Shown in pieces: positions 1 to 6,656 of a stretch of DNA of 10,104 bases. Under the pieces are notes generated by a model. The model ran no database searches and was not told the origin of the DNA. It was given only the letters and a program-made list of their open reading frames with translations. The stretch covers positions 9,431-19,534 of the forward strand of contig DLCS01000165.1 in assembly GCA_002480735.1 (NCBI GenBank). Reading direction: 5' to 3'. A program made the position numbers and the translations under genes. Source of the DNA: Bacillaceae bacterium UBA7792. GTDB lineage: Bacteria; Bacillota; Bacilli; Bacillales; Cytobacillaceae. Every line of letters begins with the position of its first letter. The first letter of the stretch is position 1.

Positions 1-49
1 GATAGTTTATTAATGAAACGGTTGTGTTTGTTCTTCTATATTCTTCCAT
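1..49 (-). CDS. tnpA: IS200/IS605-family transposase TnpA, N-terminal fragment (cut by window edge)
   Basis: Sixteen codons read leftward from an ATG at 49 to the window edge and give MEEYRRTNTTVSLINY. This matches the typical start of IS200/IS605 TnpA proteins, where a YRRT...SLINYH stretch precedes the HUH catalytic motif; the catalytic His-x-His and Tyr lie beyond the window. TnpA is the single-strand Y1 transposase that excises and inserts these elements at hairpin ends. The frame is closed by a TAA nine bases upstream of the ATG, so this start is the only ATG available, although the ribosome binding site is poor. A promoter-like sequence sits 40 to 70 bases upstream. The call rests on 16 residues recognised from memory of the family, so the family is likely but whether the gene is intact is unknown. 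Confidence 0.65.
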   Translation of the reverse strand, partial: MEEYRRTNTTVSLINY

Positions 50-87
50 GCTTCTATTTTATTAGTTTACGATCACAACTGCAACAA

Positions 88-116
88 ATATATATAAAAG
101 ATAGTGAAATTTTCAA
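88..116 (-). promoter_or_regulatory. Probable promoter of the leftward tnpA
   Basis: On the minus strand TTGAAA (116-111) is followed after 16 to 18 bases by an AT-run offering TATATA, ATATAT or TATATT as -10 (around 94-87). Transcription would start near position 80, leaving a leader of about 30 nt before the tnpA ATG at 49. The -35 is good; the -10 is one of several overlapping options in a TA repeat. Confidence 0.4.
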
Positions 117-124
117 ATACTTGA

Positions 125-345
125 AGCACCATAAAACCTTACGGTTAAATGTGGTACTCCGTATTTGACCTCACAATCATCCCATGTCTAAAGACGGTCT
201 GCGACCTGCATAGGCTTTCTCGTTCGGAAAATCTGTAATAGAGTGAGATTTATATTTCGGTAAAATACCACAACTACGGGAAGTGTAGTCTTTAAAAACC
301 GGGAATCGGGTGAAAATGGTATCCGAACCAGATATTGACAGATGA
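125..345. other. Structured, non-coding-looking block of unknown nature next to the IS element
   Basis: This stretch has no plausible plus-strand gene and looks less AT-rich than its flanks. It holds several short complementary pairs: TACGG 140-144 with CCGTA 159-163; GGTC 196-199 with GACC 203-206 around a 3-nt loop; ACTAC 273-277 with GTAGT 285-289; and TGTGGTA 150-156 (in the loop of the first hairpin) with TACCACA 266-272. The minus strand also has an open frame of 59 codons (356-177) with no usual start codon. It may be the noncoding end of the neighbouring IS200/IS605 element, a structured RNA such as an omega-RNA-like or ribozyme remnant, or a decayed gene. I could not match it to a named RNA family. 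Confidence 0.3.
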
Positions 346-385
346 ATGATTGTAATTTACAGTAAATTCAGAATGTGCAATCATT
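345..385. repeat. Nested inverted repeat, possible IS end or hairpin
   Basis: AATGATTG (345-352) is the exact reverse complement of CAATCATT (378-385). Inside lies a second palindrome, AATTTAC-A-GTAAATT (354-368). IS200/IS605 elements end in imperfect subterminal hairpins, so this could mark the upstream border of the element whose tnpA begins at 49. That link is inference; AT-rich palindromes also occur by chance. Confidence 0.4.
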
Positions 386-525
386 ATAAGTTAAAAATAA
401 AAGAGTAAGTATTTTTTAAAATCTTCAAAGCTACAATGTTGTCTATTTTTTCTTTCGTACTTTTGCTAGCAGCAGCTCCTAGTAATAAATGCGTTTAAAA
501 ATTCTAGCTAGTATTTGGAGGCATT
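386..525. other. Intergenic stretch upstream of the lipoprotein gene
   Basis: This AT-rich stretch contains no supported gene. No confident promoter for the lipoprotein gene could be picked. The one clear site is the ribosome binding site GGAGG at 517-521. A 20-codon frame (436-498) is discussed among rejected items. Confidence 0.4.
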
Positions 526-528
526 ATG

Positions 529-912
529 ATGAAAAAGTTAGTTGTATTGATGCCATTAATCATAATTTTCATTTTAACTGGTTGTGTAGAAGAAAGAGTG
601 TATCTCCCAATGTTTCAAATAGAAGATACTTTATATTCTGTAACAAATGAACCCATAGATGAACAGGATATTGAAAAGGAAATAGGTAGCATTGAAAAGG
701 AAGTTCAAGATATACCTGATAAAAACGGAGAAGGGTACAAAATAAAAAAAGGAACGGTTATTTATAAAATTAAAGGTGAGAGTATCAAAGGAGATTTCAT
801 GAAAAAGCAGGCAGGGCTCGTTGCTTTTTTAGATAATGATGGACAATATAGAGGGGCTAGAAAATATTTTTCGGAAGAAGAGATCAAAAAACATACTGAA
901 CCAAAGAAATAA
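529..912 (+). CDS. Small orphan lipoprotein, function unknown
   Basis: The product of 127 residues begins with a classic lipoprotein signal: positive MKK, a hydrophobic stretch (about residues 4-16) and the lipobox LTGC with Cys19 as the lipidated residue. The mature part is hydrophilic and acidic to mid-protein (a run rich in Glu, Asp and Ile around residues 38-65) with a Lys-rich beta-like segment after it. It should be anchored on the outer face of the cytoplasmic membrane. Two adjacent ATGs exist at 526 and 529; GGAGG at 517-521 lies 4 nt from the first and 7 nt from the second, so 529 is preferred. I do not recognise a functional family; it resembles small lipoproteins of Bacillus that are often annotated as hypothetical. 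It stands alone, between IS-associated DNA and a convergent efflux gene. Confidence 0.8.
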   Translation: MKKLVVLMPLIIIFILTGCVEERVYLPMFQIEDTLYSVTNEPIDEQDIEKEIGSIEKEVQDIPDKNGEGYKIKKGTVIYKIKGESIKGDFMKKQAGLVAFLDNDGQYRGARKYFSEEEIKKHTEPKK

Positions 913-947
913 AAAATTATCAACGGGTTAATTCTAAGAAGAATTTA

Positions 948-980
948 GGGGAGTACGCCAATATCCTCGCATAACTCCCC
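948..980. repeat. GC-rich inverted repeat after the lipoprotein gene
   Basis: GGGGAGT (948-954) pairs with ACTCCCC (974-980), with a possible inner GC/GC pair. It lies 35 nt after the lipoprotein stop and could end that transcript, but no T-run follows on either strand, so it is not a standard intrinsic terminator. A structured remnant or a protein-binding site is equally possible. Confidence 0.35.
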
Positions 981-1037
981 CTCCAGAACAAGGAATATCA
1001 AAAAGACACCAATAATCGGACTGTGCCTACTTATGAA

Positions 1038-1070
1038 CAACAAAAGAGCATTAGAAAATCCAATGCTCTT
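1038..1070 (-). terminator. Intrinsic terminator of the CDF efflux gene
   Basis: A perfect 9-bp stem, AAGAGCATT (1044-1052) with AATGCTCTT (1062-1070), lies 22 nt past the stop of the minus-strand efflux gene. Read on the minus strand it is followed by TTGTTGTT. The plus-strand side is T-rich too, so it may also stop rightward transcription from the lipoprotein gene. Confidence 0.65.
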
Positions 1071-1092
1071 ACATTTATTTTGGAGTTAATGA

Positions 1093-1962
1093 TTAATTAG
1101 GTTCAACATGAACGTGAACATCATAAATTCCATAGTCTTCGATCAATACTTTTTCAACATATGTTGCTATATCATGGGCCTCTGTGATTCCTAGCTTAGA
1201 ATTCACAAGAATCACCACATCGATGATGACATTATTCCCGTAGCTTCTCCCTTTAATTTCTTTAATCCCCTTCACACCATCTACTTTTCTAATTGCATCT
1301 TGGTATACTTGCAGCTTTTCCTCATCAAATCCATCCGAAAGCTCGTGGGAGGCTTCTCTAAAAATATCCCAAGCTGTTTTACAAATTAGTAATCCTACAA
1401 TAATCGCTGTAATCGTATCAAGCCATGGCATACGTAGCTGAGATGCAAATATCCCGATGGCTGTTCCTATACTTACCCAGGCATCTGAAAGATTATCTTT
1501 CGCAGCCGCCATTAGAGCTTTACTATTAATTCGTTTTGCCAATTTATGATTATAAAGGTATACACCATACATGACTAATGCAGAGAAAATACCTACATAA
1601 CCAGCGAGAATGTCTGGTGTTCCTTTTCCTCCTTCAAACAGGGAAGAAAGAGCATCAATCAGGACTTGCAAACCAACCGAGATCATAATAAAGGAAGCCA
1701 CCATTGATGCGATTGTTTCACTCTTCCAATGTCCATAACCATGATCTTTATCTGGTGGTTTTTGAGAAAGCTTCAGCCCAATAAGAACCGCAATCGATGC
1801 AATAATATCTGTCGTGTTATTAAGTCCATCCGCTTTTAAAGCAGCAGAATCAGCCATATATCCGACAAGTAATTTAATGATAGAAAGAAAGATATATATA
1901 ACAATACTTAAGATTGCCCCTCGTTCACCTAATTTTAGGTCATGATACTTTTGCTCAATCAT
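1093..1962 (-). CDS. mneS: Cation diffusion facilitator (CDF) exporter, manganese type, MneS-like
   Basis: The 289-residue protein has the CDF layout: six predicted membrane helices (about residues 15-200) and a cytoplasmic ferredoxin-like domain (about 206-289) ending in HVHVEP. CDF proteins export divalent metals in exchange for protons. The transport site is formed by D45 and N49 in helix 2 (DGLNNTTD) and D156 and D160 in helix 5 (DNLSD). Zinc-type members such as YiiP use a histidine where D156 stands, while manganese exporters use Asn/Asp-only sites, so manganese is the likely substrate. The sequence closely resembles what I recall of B. subtilis MneS (YeaB), including ADGLNNTTDIIAS and SQKPPD. 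The ATG at 1962 is supported by AGGGGG seven bases upstream. It has its own terminator and is probably monocistronic. The other Bacillus paralog MneP is the main alternative. Confidence 0.85.
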   Translation of the reverse strand: MIEQKYHDLKLGERGAILSIVIYIFLSIIKLLVGYMADSAALKADGLNNTTDIIASIAVLIGLKLSQKPPDKDHGYGHWKSETIASMVASFIMISVGLQVLIDALSSLFEGGKGTPDILAGYVGIFSALVMYGVYLYNHKLAKRINSKALMAAAKDNLSDAWVSIGTAIGIFASQLRMPWLDTITAIIVGLLICKTAWDIFREASHELSDGFDEEKLQVYQDAIRKVDGVKGIKEIKGRSYGNNVIIDVVILVNSKLGITEAHDIATYVEKVLIEDYGIYDVHVHVEPN

Positions 1963-1980
1963 TCTGTTCCCCCTAAAAAA

Positions 1981-2012
1981 CTCACTTGAAATATCATAAC
2001 AATCAAGTTGAG
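1981..2012. repeat. Imperfect inverted repeat in the leader of the CDF gene
   Basis: CTCA-CTTGA (1981-1989) pairs with TCAAGTTGAG (2003-2012) with one bulged base. It ends 19 nt upstream of the mneS-like start codon, so it could be a leader hairpin or an operator. It does not fit the MntR box or the yybP-ykoY manganese riboswitch as I know them. Confidence 0.3.
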
Positions 2013-2160
2013 GGTGGGTCTAGAGCAATCTTTTTGCCGTCTTTAATATTAGTAAACCCCTTGCAAATTAGTTGCATGAGTGAAATTTTTAACGTGAGAA
2101 AAACAGCCGAATGCCGAATGAATTCTCAGAATTAGAAAAAATGGGGCCTTTAAATACTCA

Positions 2161-2475
2161 TTAAGAAACAAGTTTTAGACCTACAGCTGCACTTAAAACC
2201 ATACATATAAAAACGATCCTCTTCCAATCCTTCGATTCTCCGTATAAAATCATTCCTAAAATGGCTCCACCAGACGCACCAATTCCCGTCCATATGGCAT
2301 AAGCCGTCCCCATTGGCAGTGTTTCCATTGCATAAGATAACAAGATGAAGCTCGCACTAAATCCAAAAATTAATAGGGCTAGTGACTTCCAATTACGGTC
2401 ATGATGAAGTTTGTTTATCATGGCCACACCAAACATTTCAAATAAACCTGCAAAAACTAAAGAGATCCAGGCCAT
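2161..2475 (-). CDS. ykkD: Guanidinium exporter subunit, SMR family, YkkD-like
   Basis: This 104-residue protein has four predicted membrane helices and the SMR signature: a membrane-embedded Glu13 in helix 1 (AGLFEMFG), and SYAMETLPMGTAYAIWTGIGASGG in the second and third helices. It is nearly collinear with B. subtilis YkkD as I recall it. YkkC and YkkD work as a paired small-multidrug-resistance transporter; under a guanidine riboswitch such pairs are guanidinium/proton antiporters. Its ATG overlaps the stop of ykkC in a TAATG arrangement, sharing one base, and GGAG lies inside the end of ykkC, so translation is likely coupled. The protein ends VGLKLVS, as in other SMR proteins. No clear terminator is visible downstream. 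Confidence 0.92.
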   Translation of the reverse strand: MAWISLVFAGLFEMFGVAMINKLHHDRNWKSLALLIFGFSASFILLSYAMETLPMGTAYAIWTGIGASGGAILGMILYGESKDWKRIVFICMVLSAAVGLKLVS

Positions 2476-2816
2476 TAGGATTCAGCTCCTTCCTCAACAT
2501 CATCCTTTGTCACTAATTTCAAGCCAATTACACCCGCCAGCAACAGCAAAATTAAAAGTATTTTACTCATTTTGACAGCTTCTCCAAAGAACAGGATTTC
2601 GGAAATAACCGTACCGGCCGTACCTAAGCCAACAAAAACAGCATATACCGTTCCTACAGGGAGTTTGCGTCCAGCCATAATCATGCCATAGAAGCTAATG
2701 ATGATGGATATGATTGTACCAGCCCAAGTCCAAAAGTCATCAGCGTGTTTTAATCCAATAACCCAACATACTTCAAATAGGGCTGCCACAACAACTTTAA
2801 GCCAATTTGTGTTCAT
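2475..2816 (-). CDS. ykkC: Guanidinium exporter subunit, SMR family, YkkC-like
   Basis: The gene encodes 113 residues, close to the 112 of B. subtilis YkkC. Helix 1 carries the essential SMR glutamate ([16 protein letters not shown]), followed by [21 protein letters not shown] and a final helix ending [11 protein letters not shown]. The start is taken at the ATG at 2816 because GGAGGTG lies 9 bases before it. The frame also extends upstream to a GTG at 2846, but that would run through the ribosome binding site, add residues absent from the family and lie only a few bases from the terminator T-run. It is the first gene of a two-gene operon with ykkD and is controlled by the guanidine-I riboswitch just upstream. 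Confidence 0.93.
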   Translation of the reverse strand: MNTNWLKVVVAALFEVCWVIGLKHADDFWTWAGTIISIIISFYGMIMAGRKLPVGTVYAVFVGLGTAGTVISEILFFGEAVKMSKILLILLLLAGVIGLKLVTKDDVEEGAES

Positions 2817-2851
2817 GAAATGACACCTCCAATTTTTTTCTGCCACAAATC

Positions 2852-2895
2852 AAAAAAGCCCAAGAGAAAACTGTTGTACAGTTTCTCCCAGGCTT
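2852..2895 (-). terminator. Riboswitch-controlled intrinsic terminator upstream of ykkC
   Basis: On the minus strand AAGCCTGGGAGAAACTGT pairs with ACAGTTTTCTCTTGGGCTT, an 18-bp stem with a few G-U pairs and one bulge, followed by a run of six T residues. Its 5' arm is the 3' segment of the riboswitch aptamer, so aptamer folding and terminator folding exclude each other. Guanidine binding is expected to stabilise the aptamer and allow read-through into ykkCD. Confidence 0.88.
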
Positions 2896-2970
2896 TTATC
2901 CTTCCGTGACACGTCAAGCGTGAGTTTTCTCTCGGACCAGACCAACTTTACGTTGCGGAACCCTAGAAAA
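2879..2970 (-). promoter_or_regulatory. Guanidine-I riboswitch (ykkC motif, class I)
   Basis: The minus strand carries the hallmark segments in order: CTAGGGTTCCGCA (2966-2954), GTCTGGTCCGAGAG (2943-2930) and the 3' block with ACGGAAGGATAAAAGCC (2907-2891). These are the conserved parts of the ykkC class I RNA, which binds guanidinium and turns on genes for its export or breakdown. It lies 63 nt upstream of the chosen ykkC start and overlaps the regulated terminator. The match in motif, spacing and downstream gene leaves little doubt. Confidence 0.95.
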
Positions 2971-2995
2971 CATTTAATCTATCCAATTAATTAAA

Positions 2996-3023
2996 ATTAT
3001 ACACATATTGTATATGAATTCAA
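2996..3023 (-). promoter_or_regulatory. Promoter of the riboswitch-ykkCD operon
   Basis: On the minus strand TTGAAT (3023-3018) and TATAAT (3001-2996) are separated by 16 bases. The expected transcription start near 2989 is about 20 nt before the riboswitch aptamer, which fits a short leader. Confidence 0.65.
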
Positions 3024-3061
3024 CTCCAAAATTTAACAGATTATTAATATTGTCAGGATGG

Positions 3062-3073
3062 TGAAATATTTCA
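3062..3073. repeat. 12-bp perfect palindrome between divergent operons
   Basis: TGAAATATTTCA reads the same on both strands and lies 39 bases upstream of the ykkCD -35, between the divergent ykkCD and DUF6220 transcription units. It may be an operator, but short AT-rich palindromes are expected by chance. Confidence 0.25.
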
Positions 3074-3204
3074 TTCTGCACAAATTCTCCATATTTTTTT
3101 GATAGTATATTTATAATGCTCTTTTCTTGGGCATTCCACAACTATAATCCGTACGAAAACTGCCATTAATAATTATCGCTATGTTTGTCGAAGGAGAATA
3201 CTAG

Positions 3205-3612
3205 ATGAAAATTAGTGAAACAACGAAGGCTAAGATACAAAAATCCTCCCAAAGGATATTTGTAGTGTTAGCATGGGCTCTTCTGATTTCTATCATCATT
3301 CAAGTTTATTTAGCGGGTATGGCTATTTTCCTAGATGGTTCATTTTGGAAAAAGCACGAAGCTTTTGTTAGGATTTTTGAATTTATTCCAGCGCTTATGT
3401 ATATCTTTGGGAGTGCTGGTGGGGTCCCCCAAAAGTATAAAGCATGGAGTATGATGTTATTTCTTCTATGTAACCTCCAATACTACACACCTTACGGGTG
3501 GATGGGACCCATTCACACGGTATCTGCCCTTGGTATTTTTATGATCTCATTGTATGTGGCATGGGGGTCATATCAATTCGTTTCTAAGCAAAGGAAAGAG
3601 GGATATAGCTAA
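3205..3612 (+). CDS. DUF6220-like four-helix membrane protein
   Basis: The product has 135 residues with four predicted membrane helices, at about residues 17-43, 53-71, 79-95 and 102-124, and a short basic C-terminus. QVYLAGMAIF in helix 1, a histidine (H51) just after it and IHTVSALGIFM with H104 at the start of helix 4 fit the DUF6220 family, whose function is not known to me. The ATG at 3205 is supported by AAGGAG eight bases upstream. The next gene, a CcdA-like membrane protein, begins 55 nt after its stop on the same strand with no terminator between, so the two are probably co-transcribed. The family call is from pattern memory; the membrane topology is clear. Confidence 0.75.
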   Translation: MKISETTKAKIQKSSQRIFVVLAWALLISIIIQVYLAGMAIFLDGSFWKKHEAFVRIFEFIPALMYIFGSAGGVPQKYKAWSMMLFLLCNLQYYTPYGWMGPIHTVSALGIFMISLYVAWGSYQFVSKQRKEGYS

Positions 3613-3667
3613 AACTCGCTTCGACTTATGGGAAATAGATTGAAATTTAACAAATGGGGTCAGAAAA

Positions 3668-4399
3668 ATGTATGGAGTGTTTAGTGAGATTAGTAATATG
3701 CTTACACAACCCTTTCTAAATCTAGCGAGAGGGATGGAAGGAATTCCTGTACTTTTTGCGTTCCTATTAGGAATTGTGGGAGCCCTCGCACCATGCCAAT
3801 TCACAGCCAATTTAGGTGCTGTTACCGTATACGGCAATAAATCAGTGCAGAAACAAATCGCTTGGGCAGAGGTTATTTTTTTCATTATCGGGAAGATGGT
3901 TGTTTTCTCCCTATTTGGATTAATCGTTTGGATACTTGGAAATGAAGTGAAATCAACATTAATTGATTATTTTCCTTGGTTTAGAAAATTGGTCGGACCT
4001 ATTCTCATCTTGATTGGGCTTTTCATGCTTGGAGTGATCAAATTTAAGAAAGTTATTTCATTTGGCAGTATCCCAGAACGATTTACGAAAAAGGGAAAAA
4101 TCGGGGCATTTTTGATGGGTGTGAGCTTTACATTGGGATTTTGTCCTACCATGTTTACTCTTTTTTTCGTGACCCTTATGCCTTTGGCGATAACGGTTTC
4201 TTATGGTGGGTTGCTTCCAAGTGTATTTGCGATCGGGACGTCATTTCCATTAATCCTAGCAGTCTTCCTGATTTGGTATTTTGAGCTAAGTGGAAAATTA
4301 ATGAAGAAACAGGGTAGAAAGATTGGCTTAATTGTTCAGAGGATTGCAGGAGTAATCATTATCATATTGGGTATTCTTGATGCTATTACTTTTTGGTAA
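3668..4399 (+). CDS. CcdA/DsbD-like membrane thiol-redox protein
   Basis: The 243-residue protein has about six membrane helices. Two cysteines sit in the positions typical of the CcdA/DsbD transmembrane domain: C43 in GALAPCQFTANLG and C159 in LGFCPTMF, each next to a proline. In that family the two cysteines form a reversible disulfide that carries electrons from cytoplasmic thioredoxin to proteins outside the membrane. Many databases label such proteins cytochrome c biogenesis CcdA or sulfite exporter TauE/SafE. The ATG at 3668 has a modest GGGG-type site seven bases upstream. No thioredoxin-like partner (ResA, TlpA) or cytochrome c gene is in the window; the only operon neighbour is the DUF6220 protein. 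A metal-related redox role is possible but unproven. Confidence 0.8.
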   Translation: MYGVFSEISNMLTQPFLNLARGMEGIPVLFAFLLGIVGALAPCQFTANLGAVTVYGNKSVQKQIAWAEVIFFIIGKMVVFSLFGLIVWILGNEVKSTLIDYFPWFRKLVGPILILIGLFMLGVIKFKKVISFGSIPERFTKKGKIGAFLMGVSFTLGFCPTMFTLFFVTLMPLAITVSYGGLLPSVFAIGTSFPLILAVFLIWYFELSGKLMKKQGRKIGLIVQRIAGVIIIILGILDAITFW

Positions 4400-4504
4400 A
4401 TAGAAGTGTATCCTTTCGAATGTTATGAAATCGGCTGCCGTACAGTGCTATTGTAACTGTTATGAGTCCGCCCTGAGCCAAAGTAGTTATATGATGTAAT
4501 AAGT

Positions 4505-4528
4505 AAGGATTGGCGAATGCCAATCCTT
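4505..4528. terminator. Bidirectional hairpin between convergent operons
   Basis: AAGGATTGGC (4505-4514) and GCCAATCCTT (4519-4528) form a perfect 10-bp stem with the loop GAAT. It lies between the convergent stops of the CcdA-like gene and the response regulator. The plus side continues CAATATTTTC, only a partial T-run, and the minus side is weaker, so it probably serves both directions with modest strength. Confidence 0.65.
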
Positions 4529-4547
4529 CAATATTTTCTAAGGAAAG

Positions 4548-5225
4548 TTATTCTTTTGTCACCCATTTGTAGCCTACTCCCCAGACGGTTTGTAAAAAAT
4601 GATCTGTAGGATAGCCAGCTTTTCGAAGCTTGTCACGTAAGTTTCTGACATGGGAGTCGATGGTCCGGTCTTCTGTCGAGACTTCATATCCCCAAATGGT
4701 TGTGATTAAGTGTTCTCTAGTAAATACTTTGTTATGGTTACTAAGAAAGAGCTTCATCAAGGCGAATTCTTTCGGAGTTAGTGAAATATCCTTTTCTTGA
4801 TATTGAAGATGGTGGGACTCGGTATCTAGTAACAACCCTTGGAACGAAATTCTAGTTGATAGTGGTTTATACCTTCTTAAAACAGCATCCATTCTAGCTA
4901 AAAGTTCTTCTTCATCAAACGGCTTTGATATATAATCGTCTGCACCGTATTGTAATCCTTTCACAATATCTGCCTTTTCACTCCGAGCCGTTAGCATGAT
5001 AATGGGAGTATCCCAATGCTTTCTAATTTCTCGACAGGCTTCCCAACCGTCCATATCAGGCATCATAATGTCTAAAAGAATGAGATCAACTGAATTTGAT
5101 TCTAAATACGTTAATCCATCAATAGCTGATTCTTTTTTTATACAATGATATCCAGCTGGTGAAATATACAAAGATACTAAATCTAACATCATTGGCTCAT
5201 CGTCAATTAATAAAATGTTCCTCAT
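4548..5225 (-). CDS. OmpR-family response regulator
   Basis: The 225 residues form a receiver domain (about 1-118) and an OmpR/PhoB winged-helix DNA-binding domain (about 125-225). The receiver has the acidic pair D8-D9, the phospho-acceptor D52 in LLLDIMMPDMDG, T79 and K101 in SKPF. The effector domain shows LTPKEFALMKLF, the recognition-helix region TIDSHVRNLRDKLRK and the wing GVGYKW. All catalytic residues are present, so it should be active. Its start lies 3 nt after the stop of the sensor kinase gene, with AGGGG upstream, so the pair is one operon. Targets are not shown by the sequence; the kinase promoter region with its inverted repeat and the nearby transporters are candidates. I cannot name the B. 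subtilis counterpart. Confidence 0.93.
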   Translation of the reverse strand: MRNILLIDDEPMMLDLVSLYISPAGYHCIKKESAIDGLTYLESNSVDLILLDIMMPDMDGWEACREIRKHWDTPIIMLTARSEKADIVKGLQYGADDYISKPFDEEELLARMDAVLRRYKPLSTRISFQGLLLDTESHHLQYQEKDISLTPKEFALMKLFLSNHNKVFTREHLITTIWGYEVSTEDRTIDSHVRNLRDKLRKAGYPTDHFLQTVWGVGYKWVTKE

Positions 5226-5228
5226 GAT

Positions 5229-6608
5229 CTATTCCCCTTTAAAGATAAGTTCAAATATTGTTCTTTTCCCTTCTGAACTAGTTACAGAGATTTCCCCTTC
5301 GTGTGCATGAACAAGTTCTTGAACAATGGCGAGCCCAAGCCCAGATCCTCCAAGAGAGCGAGTTCTTGACTTATCAACCCGATAAAAACGGTTGAAAATA
5401 TAGGGGATATCCTTTTCAGGTATTCCTTTTCCGCTGTCTTCTATGGTCATATGAATAGAATCTTTGTATTTCCATGCTTTTAACTTAATATTTGACCCAT
5501 CTGGTGAATATTTCCTTGCGTTGTCCAACAGGTTGATGAGTATTTGCTCTAACCTCAAGGGGTCTGCCATCAGAAACAAATTTTCTTCACACTCGAATAC
5601 AATATTCCTTCCTTTATCCTGGAAGGCGGGAGCGAGTTTTTGTTCTAAACGATCCATAAAGTGATTTAAATGAATCCGTTCTACTTGTATGTCAAAAGAG
5701 TTTTGATCCATTTGAGCTAAATCAAACAATTCTTTAATTAAGACAGATAACCGATTGGTTTCTTCCGAGATAATATTTAAATATTTTTTTCTATCCTCTT
5801 CGCTTAACTCCCTCTTCTTGACAATATCTGTATATCCTTTGATATAGGTTAGGGGCGTTCGTAGCTCGTGGGATATACTTGCTAGAAATTCACTTCTCTG
5901 TTGTTTTAAATAGCTCAGCTCGTTTGCAAGGACTTCTATTGATTTGGCTAAATCACCTAGTTCATCGTCTGAGGTTTTCGGTAAAGAAACCGCAAAATTT
6001 CCTTTACTTAGCTGATAGGTTACTTCCTTCATGCTAATCAAAGGTTTGATCATTCCCTTTGTAAGAAAAATGATAATAATGAGTGTAAAAATGACGGACA
6101 CACATCCAGCTATAAGGAAATGTTCATTTAAGCCCTTCATTAAGGAATGGACGGATTCTGTGTTTTCAAACATAAAGACATAGCCTGATACCTGCCCGTT
6201 GATATGAATCGGACTCACCGTAGATATGTACGGCTCTTCTTCCCAATTCGCTTCTACGACTTGTCCTTCTCTTGGAATATTTGAATTTGGTACTTTTAAG
6301 TATTTCCTTAAAGTTTCTGAAGGAGAGGAAGAACCCATGATTTCTCCAGCTTGATTCAAAATCACAACATCCGTTGTAGATTCGGATTCCATGAGGACCA
6401 CGTGGTCAATCGTTTCTTGATCAAGGTGCTTTTCTAGTACCGCTCGATGAGAATTCCCTCTTGCCTGTAAGGATTGCAACTCCTCTTCCACCCTTGATTC
6501 AGTAATTTCCATGTGCAAGAAGAAAAACATGAACGTCATGAGACCGAAAATGATTAGGAAAAAAAGGACTCCAAGCTTTATCGATAACTTTTTCAATGTT
6601 TTCACCAA
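5229..6608 (-). CDS. Membrane sensor histidine kinase (HAMP, HisKA, HATPase)
   Basis: The protein of about 459 residues has helix 1 (12-31), an extracytoplasmic sensor region of about 130 residues (32-164), helix 2 (165-184), a HAMP linker (185-237), the dimerisation domain with H247 in SISHELRTP, and an ATPase domain with N363 (N box), D391SGKGIP (G1), FNRFYR (F box) and GGSGLGLAI (G2). It is a complete kinase that should phosphorylate the response regulator encoded 3 nt downstream. The sensor region looks like a dCache/sCache-type fold (TTDVVILNQAGEIMGSS) but its signal is unknown. The start is uncertain: TTG at 6608, GTG at 6605 and TTG at 6596 are in frame and none is an ATG; GGTGA five bases before 6596 slightly favours that one. 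The kinase precedes the regulator, opposite to the usual Bacillus order. Confidence 0.92.
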   Translation of the reverse strand: MVKTLKKLSIKLGVLFFLIIFGLMTFMFFFLHMEITESRVEEELQSLQARGNSHRAVLEKHLDQETIDHVVLMESESTTDVVILNQAGEIMGSSSPSETLRKYLKVPNSNIPREGQVVEANWEEEPYISTVSPIHINGQVSGYVFMFENTESVHSLMKGLNEHFLIAGCVSVIFTLIIIIFLTKGMIKPLISMKEVTYQLSKGNFAVSLPKTSDDELGDLAKSIEVLANELSYLKQQRSEFLASISHELRTPLTYIKGYTDIVKKRELSEEDRKKYLNIISEETNRLSVLIKELFDLAQMDQNSFDIQVERIHLNHFMDRLEQKLAPAFQDKGRNIVFECEENLFLMADPLRLEQILINLLDNARKYSPDGSNIKLKAWKYKDSIHMTIEDSGKGIPEKDIPYIFNRFYRVDKSRTRSLGGSGLGLAIVQELVHAHEGEISVTSSEGKRTIFELIFKGE

Positions 6609-6656
6609 ATTTCAGCACGTATTACTTTCATTTTACATCAGAGGCTGGAGAAATTG

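Noticed and set aside
120..345. Group II intron domain I
   Set aside because: Short look-alike pieces (CTAAAGAC, TACGGGAA) occur, but in the wrong order, and no domain V or intron boundary is visible.
436..498. 20-codon frame coding a hydrophobic peptide (MLSIFSFVLLLAAAP...)
   Set aside because: It has no ribosome binding site and is too short to judge; it resembles a membrane peptide, but chance is likely in T-rich DNA.
1963..2160. Manganese riboswitch (yybP-ykoY) or MntR box upstream of the CDF gene
   Set aside because: I looked for the conserved yybP-ykoY segments and an MntR-like palindrome and found neither; only a loose TTTGC-like match.
2817..2846. Upstream GTG start for ykkC
   Set aside because: It would place the strong ribosome binding site inside the gene and add ten residues absent from YkkC.
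3568..3885. 105-codon minus-strand frame over the DUF6220/CcdA-like junction
   Set aside because: It is antisense to two well-supported membrane-protein genes and has no recognisable features.
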